Shown: one piece after another, positions 49,668 through 61,250 of the stretch
Layout of the letters: every line of letters begins with the position of its first letter
Position numbering within the stretch: position 1 is the stretch's first letter
Assembly: GCA_023388175.1 (NCBI GenBank)
Contig: JAEWGT010000017.1
Coordinates: 310,001 to 374,000, forward strand
Source: Pseudomonadota bacterium
GTDB lineage: Bacteria; Pseudomonadota; Alphaproteobacteria; Rhizobiales; Devosiaceae
Reading direction: 5' to 3'
Length of the DNA stretch: 64,000 nucleotides
Position numbers and translations under genes: made by a program
The notes under the pieces: generated by a model
What the model saw: only the letters and a program-made list of their open reading frames with translations
Databases searched by the model: none
What the model was told of the DNA's origin: nothing

Positions 49668-49769
49668 TCAGCCGCGCCGCTCCTCCCCCACAAGGCCGAA
49701 TGGGGGTAACCACCTCCACCCCTTGCAAAATAAGCCTTGCCCGCTAACGTGCCGGCAAGGGGGCAAAAT

Positions 49770-52700
49770 GTGACCACACTGGACGATCTGATCGCGGAAG
49801 CCAGCATTTCTGGCGGCTCCGAACGCGCCAATTACCAGCTCTTCATTGCCGGTCTGTGCGACGTGCTGGGCGTGCCCCGCCCGGCCATGAGCCAGGAAAC
49901 CAATGCCCGCAACGATTACGTCTTCGAGCGCAGCCTCGATTATCGCCACCCCGATGGCTCCACCACCAAGCTCTATGTCGATTGCTACAAGCGCGGCTCC
50001 TTCGTGCTCGAAGCCAAGCAATCCGCCCGCCGTCAGGCCGAAAATCCGCACCAGGCCGACATGTTCGGCTCCGAAGCCAATAGCCGCAAGCTCGGCCATG
50101 CCAGGCGCGGCAGTCGCGGCTGGGACCGGGTCATGCGCGCCGCCTATACCCAGGCCGTGGACTATACGCGCCACCTGCCCATCGAGCACGGCTATCCGCC
50201 CTTCGTCATCCTTGTCGATGTCGGCCATGTCATCGAGCTCTATGCCGACTTTTCCGGCCAGGGCAAGAACTACGCCCAGTTCCCCGACGCCCAGAGCTTC
50301 CGCATCACCATGGAAGACCTGCGCGATCCCGATATTCAGGCCCGCCTCAAAGCCGTCTGGACCGATCCTCACAGTCTCGACCCGGCTAAAAAATCCGCCG
50401 AAGTCACCCGCGACATTGCCGGACGCCTCTCCATCATCGCCAAGCGGCTGGAAGGCAAGCACGACCCCAAGGACGTCGCCGAATTCCTCATGCGGTGCCT
50501 CTTCACCATGTTCGCCGAGGATGTGGGCCTCTTGCCCGAAAACATCATGGTCGAACTGCTCGAAAAGCTGGTCGACAATCCTTCTGCCTTCCCTCTCGCC
50601 ATGGAAAGCCTGTGGCGCGCTATGAATACCGGCGAATATGACGCCCATTCCATGGTGAAGCTGAAGCACTTCAACGGCGGCCTCTTCGCCAACCCAAAGG
50701 CCCTGCCCCTCGCCCCGGAAGACATTCACGAACTGCTTGTCGCCGCCCGCATGGATTGGCGCGATGTCGAGCCCGCCATTTTCGGCACCCTACTAGAACG
50801 CGCCCTCGATCCGCGCGAACGCAGCAAGCTGGGCGCCCACTACACGCCCCGCGCCTATGTTGAACGCCTCGTCGTCCCCACCATCATCGAGCCGCTACGG
50901 TCAGATTGGGACAAGGTGCAGGCCACCATCGAGGAAGCCCTAAAGAACGGCGATCCCGCAGCCGCCCTCGCCCGCGCCAAGGCCTTTCACCACGAGCTCT
51001 GCACCATTCGCGTGCTCGACCCGGCCTGCGGCACCGGCAATTTCCTCTATGTCTCGCTCGAACTGCTCAAGAAGCTGGAGGGCGAAGTTCTCGCCGCGAT
51101 CGAATCCTTGGGCGAAGACCAGTCCAGGCTGATGATGGAAGGCGAAACAGTCTCGCCGCGCCAGTTCTACGGGCTCGAGCTCAATCCCCGCGCCGTGCCC
51201 ATTGCCGATCTGGTCCTGTGGATCGGCTATCTAAAATGGCAATTGCGCACCTCGGGTCTGAACTCCATTTCCGAACCGGTGCTCCATGCCTATGGCACCA
51301 TCCGCCAGCAGGACGCCATCCTCGCCTATGACGGCAAGGACCTGGTCCGCGACGAAAACGGCGTGCCCATCACCCGCTGGGATGGCGTCACCCGCATGGA
51401 CCATCCCATAACCGGCGAAAAGGTCCCCGACCCCGAAGCCCGCATCGAACTCTACAAATACCGCAATCCCCGCGCGGCTAATTGGCCCGAGGTTGAATTC
51501 ATCGTCGGCAATCCGCCCTTTATCGGAAATAAGCGGATGATACTAAGCTTAGGAGAAGGCTACGTTGCGGCATTACGGCAAGCTTTTCCTGAGAACTCCC
51601 TCGGCTCGGCCGACTTCGTTATGTATTGGTGGTGGATGGCTTCGCGCCTTCTGCAGTCCGGCGCCGTAAGGGCGTTCGGATTTGTCACGACGAACTCGAT
51701 CACTATGACTTCGAGCAGCGATGTGATCCGGAGCGCTATAGGTTCCGGCAAGAAAATGCGTTTGGCGTTCGCTGTGCCAGATCATCCCTGGTACAAAACT
51801 GGCGACAGCGCGGCCGTTAGAATTGCGATGACGGTAGCGGACCGATCTCAAGGTCCTGGCGTACTATCGCAAGTTGTAAAAGAGACGGCGGTTTCGACAG
51901 ATCAACCTTTCGTCGAGTTGTCTGCAAGACAGGCGATTATTGGGCCAACGCTCGCAACCCAAAAGGCGCGACCTACAACCCTTTTGGCCAATGCTGAATT
52001 GTCGTTCATGGGCGTCATTCTCGTCGGGACGGGCTTTATTGCTCCGGAAAGTATCATTCGTAGCTATCCAGAAATCTGCCGACCGTATGTGAATGGCAAA
52101 GAGTTGAGTCAACTCTCCGTCACTCGGTTTGTGATCGACTTATTTGGCCATGATATTCAAACCGTTGCCCTGACTTACCCGCAGGCATATCAGCACCTGC
52201 TTGAAACGGTAAAGCCAGTACGTGACAGTGTCAGAAGACAAAATCACAGGGAACAATGGTGGCTTTTTGGCGAGACTCGACCAGCCATGCGACATGCCCT
52301 CAACGGACTAAACCAATACATCGGCACAGTAGAAACATCAAAGCATCGGTACTTCACCATGCTCAAAAGTGAGGTTCTTCCCGATCAAAAAGTCCGAGTA
52401 GTCGCTCTAAACGATGGAACATCGCTGTGCGTTCTATCCTCGATATCTCACTGCGCATGGGCCCTGAAGGAAGGAGGACGCTTAGAGGATCGCCCCGTGT
52501 GGAACAACACGTCCTGTTTCGAGCCATTCCCCTTCCCCGACCTCTCCACCAACCCCACCATCCAATCCCGCCTCGCCGAACTTAGTGAGCGCCTCGACGC
52601 CTTCCGCAAGGAGCGCCTCGCCGCCCACGATTTTCTGACCATGACCGGGCTCTACAACGTGCTCGAACGCGTCCGCGAACTGGACTGGAAAGCCGGCTCC

Positions 52701-53324
52701 GGTCGCCACAGCGACAGCGCCACCCAAATCGCGCCGCTGTCCGACAAGGAACGCGACATCTACGATGCCGGCCACATCGCCATCCTCAAGGACATTCACG
52801 ACGAGATCGACACCCTGGTCTTCGCCGCCTATGGCTGGTCCGATCTGGCCACAAGCCTTGTCGGGCGCCCCGGCGCCACCACGCCCAGCCCATACAAGAC
52901 CGAGGATCAGTTACAGGCCGAGGAAGAGCTGCTGACCCGCCTCGTCGCTCTCAATCAGACCCGCGCTGCCGAAGAGGCGCGCGGCCTCGTCCGCTGGCTG
53001 CGCCCCGATTATCAAATCCCTAAACTTGGCCACAAGGTCGCCCGCCCTGATGGCGTCCAGCAGGAAGCCGATCTCGCCATCCTGCCGGTCAGCGACAAGC
53101 CCAAATGGCCCAGTAGCGACACCGAGCAGATCAACATTCTCGTCGACCTGCTCCGCAAGGCCCCTGCCCCGGTGCCGCCCGAAGCCCTCGCCGCCACCTT
53201 CGATGGCCGCAACACGCCAAAACGCCGCGACCGCGTCGCCTCGCTGCTCGACACCCTCACCACCATCGGCCTCGCCCGCTCTGGCCGCGTCGAAGGCGAA
53301 AGCCGCTATTTCATTCCGCGCTGA
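49770..53324 (+). CDS. Single-chain restriction-modification enzyme (type IIL/MmeI-like)
   Basis: 1184 residues from a GTG with AAGGGGG upstream. An N-terminal PD-(D/E)XK nuclease motif is visible ([17 protein letters not shown], about D71, E81, K83). A helical connector follows, then an adenine-N6 methyltransferase with motif [10 protein letters not shown] (about D417) and catalytic NPPF (about N581-F584). The region ~584-907 should hold the target recognition domain, and the C-terminal part is a helical bundle. Such enzymes methylate one strand and cut at a distance. Codons ~584-907 (51520-52490) are visibly AT-richer than the flanks (45-50% versus ~67% GC in 60-base samples), as after a specificity exchange. 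No separate restriction or modification genes flank it. Confidence 0.82.
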   Translation: MTTLDDLIAEASISGGSERANYQLFIAGLCDVLGVPRPAMSQETNARNDYVFERSLDYRHPDGSTTKLYVDCYKRGSFVLEAKQSARRQAENPHQADMFGSEANSRKLGHARRGSRGWDRVMRAAYTQAVDYTRHLPIEHGYPPFVILVDVGHVIELYADFSGQGKNYAQFPDAQSFRITMEDLRDPDIQARLKAVWTDPHSLDPAKKSAEVTRDIAGRLSIIAKRLEGKHDPKDVAEFLMRCLFTMFAEDVGLLPENIMVELLEKLVDNPSAFPLAMESLWRAMNTGEYDAHSMVKLKHFNGGLFANPKALPLAPEDIHELLVAARMDWRDVEPAIFGTLLERALDPRERSKLGAHYTPRAYVERLVVPTIIEPLRSDWDKVQATIEEALKNGDPAAALARAKAFHHELCTIRVLDPACGTGNFLYVSLELLKKLEGEVLAAIESLGEDQSRLMMEGETVSPRQFYGLELNPRAVPIADLVLWIGYLKWQLRTSGLNSISEPVLHAYGTIRQQDAILAYDGKDLVRDENGVPITRWDGVTRMDHPITGEKVPDPEARIELYKYRNPRAANWPEVEFIVGNPPFIGNKRMILSLGEGYVAALRQAFPENSLGSADFVMYWWWMASRLLQSGAVRAFGFVTTNSITMTSSSDVIRSAIGSGKKMRLAFAVPDHPWYKTGDSAAVRIAMTVADRSQGPGVLSQVVKETAVSTDQPFVELSARQAIIGPTLATQKARPTTLLANAELSFMGVILVGTGFIAPESIIRSYPEICRPYVNGKELSQLSVTRFVIDLFGHDIQTVALTYPQAYQHLLETVKPVRDSVRRQNHREQWWLFGETRPAMRHALNGLNQYIGTVETSKHRYFTMLKSEVLPDQKVRVVALNDGTSLCVLSSISHCAWALKEGGRLEDRPVWNNTSCFEPFPFPDLSTNPTIQSRLAELSERLDAFRKERLAAHDFLTMTGLYNVLERVRELDWKAGSGRHSDSATQIAPLSDKERDIYDAGHIAILKDIHDEIDTLVFAAYGWSDLATSLVGRPGATTPSPYKTEDQLQAEEELLTRLVALNQTRAAEEARGLVRWLRPDYQIPKLGHKVARPDGVQQEADLAILPVSDKPKWPSSDTEQINILVDLLRKAPAPVPPEALAATFDGRNTPKRRDRVASLLDTLTTIGLARSGRVEGESRYFIPR

Positions 53325-53341
53325 GCGCAGATTGACGCTGT

Positions 53342-53381
53342 AAAGAAAACGGGCCAGCCGCCCCATGGCAGCCAGCCCGTT
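53342..53381 (-). terminator. Minus-strand terminator after FKBP gene
   Basis: AACGGGC / GCCCGTT outer stem with an internal GGCTG-CC helix; reading the minus strand it is followed by TTCTTT. It lies in the gap between the convergent restriction-modification and FKBP genes and may serve both. Confidence 0.65.
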
Positions 53382-53389
53382 CCAAACCT

Positions 53390-53827
53390 TTAAGCCGCCT
53401 GGACGATGTCGATCAGTTCGACATCGAAGACCAGGTCCTGCCCGGCCAGGGGATGGTTCGCATCCACCTTGATGCTCGTATCGTCCATGCCCACCACGGT
53501 GATCGGCATCATGCTGCCGTCGCCGGTGCGCGCCTGCAATTGCGTGCCGACCTGGACATCGAGGCCATTGGGGATCTTGGCGCGATCAAGGCTCTGCACC
53601 GCTTCGGGGCGATGCTGACCATAGGCCTGGTCGCAGGGAATGGTGATAGTATTGGTGTCGCCCGGCGCCATGCCGGCCACCTGCGCCTCAAGGCCCTTGA
53701 TGACCTGCCCCTCGCCGAGCTTGAATTCCAGCGGCTGCTTGCCGACAGAACTGTCGAACTGCGTACCGTCGGTCAGACGACCCGTATAATTGATCCGGAC
53801 AACATCACCCATTTTGGCTGCGGTCAT
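53390..53827 (-). CDS. FKBP-type peptidyl-prolyl isomerase, SlyD-like
   Basis: 145 residues. FKBP half-barrel (GDVVRINYTGRLTDGTQFDSS, GQVIKGLEAQVAGM) with the SlyD-type insert-in-flap region (ITIPCDQAYGQHRPEAVQSLDRAKIPNG) and ANHPLAGQDLVFDVELIDI. The histidine-rich metal-binding tail of E. coli SlyD is absent, so it is probably a chaperone-isomerase only. GAAGGAAAC lies upstream of the ATG. Confidence 0.93.
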   Translation of the reverse strand: MTAAKMGDVVRINYTGRLTDGTQFDSSVGKQPLEFKLGEGQVIKGLEAQVAGMAPGDTNTITIPCDQAYGQHRPEAVQSLDRAKIPNGLDVQVGTQLQARTGDGSMMPITVVGMDDTSIKVDANHPLAGQDLVFDVELIDIVQAA

Positions 53828-54100
53828 GGCTGTTTCCTTCTGTGAAGTGCGGCGGATTGCTCAACGCCTTTTCCAGTGAGGCCGCGCACCGATGCACGCG
53901 ACAGCGAAGGGATTATATAGGCACGAAATCGCCGATTTAAACCGCCAGCGCCCAAATTCCTGCCAAAAGACCTTCCGCCCGGCTCTTTCCCGTCCCGGGC
54001 GCAACCGCTACAAGTCGTGATCCGTTTCCTGCTGACATCGTGTGACAGAGTCCCCATCTAAGGGGCATCCTGACAGACTATCCGTGATCGAGAGCGTGCC

Positions 54101-56695
<2,595 letters not shown>

Positions 56696-56823
56696 TGACT
56701 ACCGCCTCATCCCATTGCTAGCACCTGCCAGTCGGGGCCGGCGTCTAATGCGGCATCACTCGAAGCGGGCATTCGAGTATCACTATTGACATAAGAACAT
56801 AAACGGAACAACATCTACCAATG

Positions 56824-56841
56824 CTGTCAAACTATTGACAG
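56824..56841. promoter_or_regulatory. Perfect inverted repeat upstream of low-GC operon
   Basis: CTGTCAA-ACTA-TTGACAG: seven-base perfect arms with a four-base spacer, 45 bases before the operon's first start codon. The right arm includes a TTGACA -35-like box, and another TTGACA lies at 56786. A repressor bound here would block transcription. No regulator gene is adjacent. Confidence 0.5.
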
Positions 56842-56885
56842 TTACGCCCGATTCGCCCCACGTCAAAGCACAATGAGGGGGCAAT

Positions 56886-57788
56886 ATGTCTATAACGATT
56901 GGACTGCGGTTTTACCGGATCAGTGTTGTTGATCGCGAGAGTGGCGACGCACTACCCTTTAAGGATGCGGATCCTCATCCCTTTTTGATGGATTTTGTAA
57001 AGGCACATAGCAAATTTCAGGACCACGAGGAACGGCAACGCAGCTGGTTACTTCAAGCTAAGAATGGTGCCGACGATCGGGAAATTTGGGGCTATGCCCG
57101 ATACGGTACGTTTGGTTTCACAAGCGACTTGGTTGATCGTAAGACACGAAAGCCGCTGTACACCCGCCAGGACAGCGACTTGGAAGAGATACCTTTGTTT
57201 TTCCATATCTGGACTCCACCGGATGGAAATTTTGGTCTGATGTCACTGCAATCATTTCAAGGCAGATCGTGCATACAGCTGATTATCAGCGCCATGTCGG
57301 AACGCTTCAAAGAGCAAAATCCAAATAGGTATCTGCGGACAACGAAAGTATCGCCGAATTTCCTAGAGGATAACGCTACAGCGAAAGCACCTGTCAAACG
57401 CGTTACTTTGATCTCCAAAACGCCACCGGCAGATAAAGCCGATCTTCTTATAAAAGGTGCGGAAGTCGAAGAATTTAACTACGAAGTTTCCATATCGGCA
57501 AAACGTAACGGAAGTTTCGGATTGTTGGGGGACTTCTCAAAGAGGCTGGGCAAGCAAAAAGATGCGTTGCTGATGTTTGATGATCATCAGTTTGACCGAG
57601 CGGTTGCAGAGATCTCCTTAAATGGTCGGCGCAGGCGGGTAGGACTTGCAGGAATTGACGCTGACACTGGAGCTATCGACGTCACCGAGGAGGTAGAATT
57701 GGTTAAGGGACATCCAACTTTCAATTCCATCTGTACTCAATCAAATTCTCTGATGGTGGACATACACGCAAAAATGTCAAAGAAATGA
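56886..57788 (+). CDS. Low-GC hypothetical protein, first gene of two-gene operon
   Basis: 300 residues, soluble, no signal peptide or membrane helix. Composition is mixed alpha/beta: the start SITIGLRFYRISVVDRESGDALPF suggests a beta-strand domain, and VKRVTLISKTPPADKADLLIKG, NGRRRRVGLAGIDADTG are later features. I recognise no characterised family. AGGGGGC is just upstream of the ATG. Base composition is far lower than the neighbours (about 42% GC in a 60-base sample against ~62%), a mark of transfer. Its stop overlaps the next start (ATGA), so it is translationally coupled with the membrane protein. Likely sensor or regulator of that partner. Confidence 0.7.
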   Translation: MSITIGLRFYRISVVDRESGDALPFKDADPHPFLMDFVKAHSKFQDHEERQRSWLLQAKNGADDREIWGYARYGTFGFTSDLVDRKTRKPLYTRQDSDLEEIPLFFHIWTPPDGNFGLMSLQSFQGRSCIQLIISAMSERFKEQNPNRYLRTTKVSPNFLEDNATAKAPVKRVTLISKTPPADKADLLIKGAEVEEFNYEVSISAKRNGSFGLLGDFSKRLGKQKDALLMFDDHQFDRAVAEISLNGRRRRVGLAGIDADTGAIDVTEEVELVKGHPTFNSICTQSNSLMVDIHAKMSKK

Positions 57789-58306
57789 AAATAGATGTAA
57801 CCCACATCGTTGTTCAAAATATCAAGTCTCTAGACGACGCCCCGTCGCTGCGAGGTCGAATTTTGGACGGGTTTACGATTTATGGGTTACCCTTGATTTC
57901 AGGAATGATCGCATCGGTTGCTTGTGTTATTATCGATGATGGGTTTTATGGAATCTCAATATCAGTGTTTGCAGTTTTCTCTGCGCTTCTACTTAATACA
58001 CAGATCGCGATATTTGGGATTTTTGGGCGGGATAGACCCATGCCTTCGAACGAAAAATCGAAGGCTGCTGAAGAACGAAGATTAAAATTACGAAATGATC
58101 TTATCGTGGAGCTCAACACCAATGTTTCATATCTCATGATATTATCTGTATTAGCCATGTTCGTATCATGCCTATTCTACATAATAGGCATAGAGAGCAC
58201 GTTTGAAACATTTTTTACATGCACAATATTCATACATTTTACAATTGTCGTGATTATTGTTATCAAAAGATCATTTGCTTTGTTTGCAAATGAGTATGCC
58301 GACTGA
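57785..58306 (+). CDS. Low-GC four-helix membrane protein, second gene of operon
   Basis: 173 residues. Two helical hairpins are seen: helices at about residues 33-52 and 53-78, a charged cytosolic segment (RDRPMPSNEKSKAAEERRLKLRND), then helices at about 108-130 and 135-157. No known family recognised. The final part is very AT-rich (15 of 60 GC in 58201-58260). Overlaps the upstream gene by four bases. A cytosolic sensor paired with a small multi-helix membrane protein is the build of several anti-phage effectors, so a membrane-disrupting defence role is a reasonable but untested idea. Confidence 0.7.
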   Translation: MKIDVTHIVVQNIKSLDDAPSLRGRILDGFTIYGLPLISGMIASVACVIIDDGFYGISISVFAVFSALLLNTQIAIFGIFGRDRPMPSNEKSKAAEERRLKLRNDLIVELNTNVSYLMILSVLAMFVSCLFYIIGIESTFETFFTCTIFIHFTIVVIIVIKRSFALFANEYAD

Positions 58307-58412
58307 CGAACAACAGGTCATAAAGAGTGTTGTTACTGGCAAATTTGCCGCAGATTTCCAATACGACCCCTTCCAATGTGACGCCACACTCTCTTAATGG
58401 GGGCTTTGTGAG

Positions 58413-58967
58413 CTATCTGCACAGCTTCTCACACGGCACCCCATCATTATCCCCGTCGAGATAGTGCCCCCACGAGCAATTCGCCAAATAGAACCGCGCT
58501 TCCTGACAAGAGCTGATCTGCGTGCAGTATCGTCTCGACGGGCAGGATTGTGCGGATTGGGCAGGTTGTGGCCTTGGCTGGCTTCGCGGGGCCGGTGCCG
58601 TATAGACAGGCACCGGGGCGGTTTGAACGCTGCCGGACAGATAGTCGCCACTGACCCAGCCGATATTGCCCTGAACAGACACCTGCACCCAGCCGTTTTG
58701 CCGTGCCCCCGCCCGCACCTGTAAGTTGCGCGACAGCTTGGCCAGCACGTTGGCACTAGTGGAAGGACCATCGCGCAGGTTCAGCGTGTCGGCTGTCACA
58801 TACATGACCGCATCGAACTGCGGCGCGGCAGGAACGATAACAGGCACACTCGTCGGCGCGCTTGCGGGCTGAACGCGCGCCGTCGCGGGCGTATCAGTCC
58901 CGCCGATCAGATTGCCTAGCCCGGCGAGCGCCATGAAGCCAAAAACGATCCACCACAGCTTACGCAT
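58413..58967 (-). CDS. SH3-domain protein with Excalibur calcium-binding motif
   Basis: 184 residues. An N-terminal signal anchor (LWWIVFGFMALAGLGNLIG), a Pro/Ala-rich linker, a bacterial SH3 domain (VTADTLNLRDGPSTSANVLAKLSRN, then GWVSGDYLSG) and a Pro-rich stretch. It ends in an Excalibur-like motif (DGDNDGVPCE) with four cysteines. Likely anchored in the inner membrane and facing the envelope, where it binds cell wall and perhaps calcium. GGGGGGCGG precedes the ATG. It follows the low-GC operon on the opposite strand. Confidence 0.85.
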   Translation of the reverse strand: MRKLWWIVFGFMALAGLGNLIGGTDTPATARVQPASAPTSVPVIVPAAPQFDAVMYVTADTLNLRDGPSTSANVLAKLSRNLQVRAGARQNGWVQVSVQGNIGWVSGDYLSGSVQTAPVPVYTAPAPRSQPRPQPAQSAQSCPSRRYCTQISSCQEARFYLANCSWGHYLDGDNDGVPCEKLCR

Positions 58968-59034
58968 ACATCCGCCCCCCTATCAGAGCATGCACGCTGA
59001 AAGCCGTATTGTCACCAAACTCGGATAGTAAGGC

Positions 59035-59244
59035 TTAACTGGTGTGGCAGACCGGCGAGCAATGAATACAACCATTGCTCTGGCGGTAATACACCTTCGC
59101 AGCAGTCACAGCCGTATGGCAGGTGTCATGATAGCCCAGATCGGTCTTGCTGGACGCCAAACCGAGCCAATAGCACCCATCCTTGTGAACCTCATGGTCG
59201 CCATTAGCCTGCGCTGTGTTGTTTACGTAATAACGGTCGCTCAT
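59035..59244 (-). CDS. Small Cys/His-rich conserved protein
   Basis: 69 residues. YYVNNTAQANGDHEVHKDGCYWL at the start and RQSNGCIHCSPVCHTS at the end are conserved in a widespread family of small bacterial proteins of unknown role. The CxxC and two other cysteines with histidines look like a metal site, perhaps zinc. GAGGAC lies eight bases before the ATG; an in-frame ATG ten codons upstream is less supported. It is monocistronic. Confidence 0.78.
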   Translation of the reverse strand: MSDRYYVNNTAQANGDHEVHKDGCYWLGLASSKTDLGYHDTCHTAVTAAKVYYRQSNGCIHCSPVCHTS

Positions 59245-59591
59245 CAAAATGTCCTCGGGTGATTGAAATTTCAATCGATATGATTCTGCTAAAACGCGCC
59301 TCGGCAGAACTACTTAGCTGCAAATGCGCAATGGAGGCAGTGACGCTTCCGCTCCTGCCTGCCCTCGCCCCTTGAGGGAGAGGGACGACCTGACGCGTTC
59401 AGCGGAAGGTCAGGGTGAGGGGTGCTGCGCCATCCTCGAACTCTGAGCCAACCGAGGCCGCAGCACCCCACATCCGCCCTTCGGGCACCGTCTCCCTCAA
59501 GGGGCGAAGGAGACCAACGATAGGCTGGTGCAATCCCCCCAATAAAAACCCTTCATTGGACACCCCGCCCGTCCAACCCCACACTCCCCGC
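59245..59591. repeat. Intergenic inverted repeat, copy 1, in a 347-base gap
   Basis: The gap holds an inverted pair: CGCCCCTTGAGGGAGAGGG near 59370 and its related complement near 59500-59520, with GTGAGGGGTGCTGC on one side and GCAGCACCCCAC on the other. The middle (about 59430-59455) is unpaired. This is a non-coding element; no gene is supported. Confidence 0.6.
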
Positions 59592-59882
59592 ATGACATCA
59601 GCGCTCCTCTCCAACGGCGGCCCGCCGCTTGATGATGATCTCACCCACACCCCGCCCTGGGGCCGGAACGGCATTGGACGCTATTTCGAATGGGCTGCCG
59701 CCAAGAAAAAGGCCTTCGACGCGCCCTACGATATCGCCAAACTCCGCGCCCAGCGCGCCGCGCTGATCGGGCTGACTTACGACGAATACGTCTTGGAAAT
59801 CCTCGAACGCGGGCGCTATCTCAACGCCGGCGACACCCAGCGGATTGCCGAGATCGTGGCGAAGCGCGGGGTGCGATACTAG
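59592..59882 (+). CDS. Small hypothetical protein
   Basis: 96 residues, soluble and mostly helical. NGIGRYFEWAAAKKKAFDAPYDIAKLRAQRAALIGLTYDEYVLEILERGRYL is the conserved-looking core. No family recognised. The frame is open upstream into the repeat, but the ATG at 59592 follows the repeat and leaves a compact protein. The ribosome site is weak (CCCCG), so the start is uncertain. A second intergenic repeat copy begins just after the stop. Confidence 0.6.
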   Translation: MTSALLSNGGPPLDDDLTHTPPWGRNGIGRYFEWAAAKKKAFDAPYDIAKLRAQRAALIGLTYDEYVLEILERGRYLNAGDTQRIAEIVAKRGVRY

Positions 59883-59888
59883 TGGGAC

Positions 59889-60030
59889 ACCCCCACCCGG
59901 CCTCCCCCTGTCAGGGGGAGGAGCAGAGTGGACACCACTGGCACCGCTTGCTCGATCGGTCCCTCCCCCTATCAGGGCTCCGATCCGGCCCGAAGGGCGA
60001 ACGGCTCCAGTGGAGCCGTTCGAGGGGAGG
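59889..60030. repeat. Intergenic inverted repeat, copy 2
   Basis: Runs of CCCCCTGTCAGGGGGAGG and CCTCCCCCTATCAGGG with a CGAACGGCTCCAGTGGAGCC hairpin lie just before the next small gene. The composition and layout are like the elements at 59340 and 61106. Confidence 0.5.
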
Positions 60031-60100
60031 AGGTTAGGTGGGGGTACGCTACCCCTCGGCTCCTCTTGTGGAGCGGTCGACCACAACAGCGAGAAAACCC

Positions 60101-60340
60101 ATGGATATCGAAATCGCCCGCACCATGGTGCGCACCGCCTTCGAGGCCAACCGCACACTGCAAGCCATCCTGCCGACGCTGAACGCCGGGCTGCCGGAAG
60201 CGGACTATCGTGCCAGCGCCCATGACCTTGCGGTTGCCGTGGACCACGTCAACACTGCCCTGCTGGCGCGCGCCATCGCCGCCCACCCAGGCCTGGAAGC
60301 GGAGATAGAGACCGCCATAAGGGAGCAGGGGCGCTTCTGA
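60101..60340 (+). CDS. Small helical hypothetical protein
   Basis: 79 residues, helical and amphipathic: IARTMVRTAFEANRTLQAILPTLNAGLPEADYRASAHDLAVAVDHVNTALLARAIAAHPGL. No cysteines, no signal, no known family. The ATG follows GAGAAAACCC. An in-frame ATG 21 codons earlier would run into repeat sequence. Confidence is limited because the protein is short and unrecognised. Confidence 0.55.
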   Translation: MDIEIARTMVRTAFEANRTLQAILPTLNAGLPEADYRASAHDLAVAVDHVNTALLARAIAAHPGLEAEIETAIREQGRF

Positions 60341-60732
60341 ACCATTGACACGCGCAATTCTCGCATAGCGGCCAAGTTATCCCCACCCTCAAAATCTGCC
60401 GCATACTGCACCCATCCTTTGCGCTGGCGGCCTGCAGGCGATCAGTGGCAAGGGGTCCGGTGTGGTGGATCGCTTCACCACAGGTTCAGGTTCCGGCCGC
60501 CCCGCGACGAGCGTTCAAGGGGCGCGGCTCCGGGATTGTCCCAAAAACCGGGTGCCGAGGCGGGTCTGTCTCGTCTTTAAATCATCTGGGGCAGAGCCGC
60601 CTCGGCGCATCGTCCAAACTCCACCCGCAGGCCGCAAGGCCTGGCGGCGTCGCGCCATGCGCGAAGGGTCGCGCGGTCTTGATGTCGCCATGACGCTGGC
60701 CCATCCTGTGGCGAAACCTTCAGGAGAGCCCC
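60341..60732. other. 392-base gap with several strong hairpins, no gene seen
   Basis: Stems include GTGGTG/CACCAC near 60460-60482, a GCCGCCCC/GGGGCG pairing near 60500-60530, a 12-base stem GTGCCGAGGCGG/CCGCCTCGGCGC (60550-60613) and CCGCAGGCC-GCAA-GGCCTGGCGG (about 60625-60648). No known RNA family (SRP, RNase P, tmRNA, 6S) was matched. It may be an unrecognised structured RNA or repeat remnant. Confidence 0.35.
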
Positions 60733-61101
60733 ATGCGCGCCCTCATTCCCCTGGCCCTCGCGGCCCTTGTCCTCGGCAGCGCCATTGCGCCCGCCCAGGC
60801 CATGACCGTCACCGCCCGCGTCTCGGGCGGCACTATCGCCGTCCATACCGGCCCCGATGATCGCCTGCCGATTGTCGGCCGCATTGCCGACGGCACCGAA
60901 ATCCCCATCGATCAGTGCACCCAGACCGATGGCGACAGCCGCCGCGGCTCCTGGATCGGCGATGCCGGCCATACGCTCTGGCCTTCGGGCGCGAAAACCT
61001 TCTGCCGCATCCCCGACTACGGCTGGGTCGCCCGCAACCAGATCGTCGGCCGCGGCCTCGTCAACGTCACCCCACCCGACTTCGCCGGCGCAGGGTGGTG
61101 A
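60733..61101 (+). CDS. Secreted SH3-like protein
   Basis: 122 residues. Signal peptide (IPLALAALVLGSAIAPAQA), then a domain with TVTARVSGGTIAVHTGPDDRLPIVGRIADGTEIPIDQC, a bacterial SH3-like pattern, and GWVARNQIVGRG at the end. Two cysteines may pair. AGGAGAGCCCC precedes the ATG. Third SH3-type exported protein in the window; role unknown, probably cell envelope. A repeat copy follows the stop. Confidence 0.8.
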   Translation: MRALIPLALAALVLGSAIAPAQAMTVTARVSGGTIAVHTGPDDRLPIVGRIADGTEIPIDQCTQTDGDSRRGSWIGDAGHTLWPSGAKTFCRIPDYGWVARNQIVGRGLVNVTPPDFAGAGW

Positions 61102-61105
61102 GGGC

Positions 61106-61228
61106 TCTTCCCTTCGCCCCTGAGGGGAGAAGGTGGCGCGCAACGCCGGATGAGGGGTTCAGATTTGAGGCTTATTGAGAAGTCTTCACCCCTCACCCCA
61201 ACCATCTCCCCTGAGGGGCGAGGGGGCG
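61106..61228. repeat. Intergenic inverted repeat, copy 3
   Basis: CGCCCCTGAGGGGAGAAGG on one side and CCATCTCCCCTGAGGGGCG on the other, with ATGAGGGGTTC and CACCCCTCACC nearer the centre, separated by about 50 bases. Sits between the SH3-like gene and the end of hemH. Same general plan as the copies at 59340 and 59889. Confidence 0.6.
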
Positions 61229-61250
61229 AAGGAGCTGATGCAGCAAGGGC

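Noticed and set aside
49770..53324. BREX PglX or DISARM methyltransferase
   Set aside because: An intact nuclease motif precedes the methyltransferase and no BREX or DISARM partner genes flank it.
53828..54100. SOS box for uvrB
   Set aside because: No GTTC-N7-GTTC pattern was found upstream.
60420..60650. SRP RNA, RNase P RNA or tmRNA
   Set aside because: GGTTCAGGTTCCGG looks superficially SRP-like, but GGAAGGAAGCAGCC and other diagnostic segments are absent.
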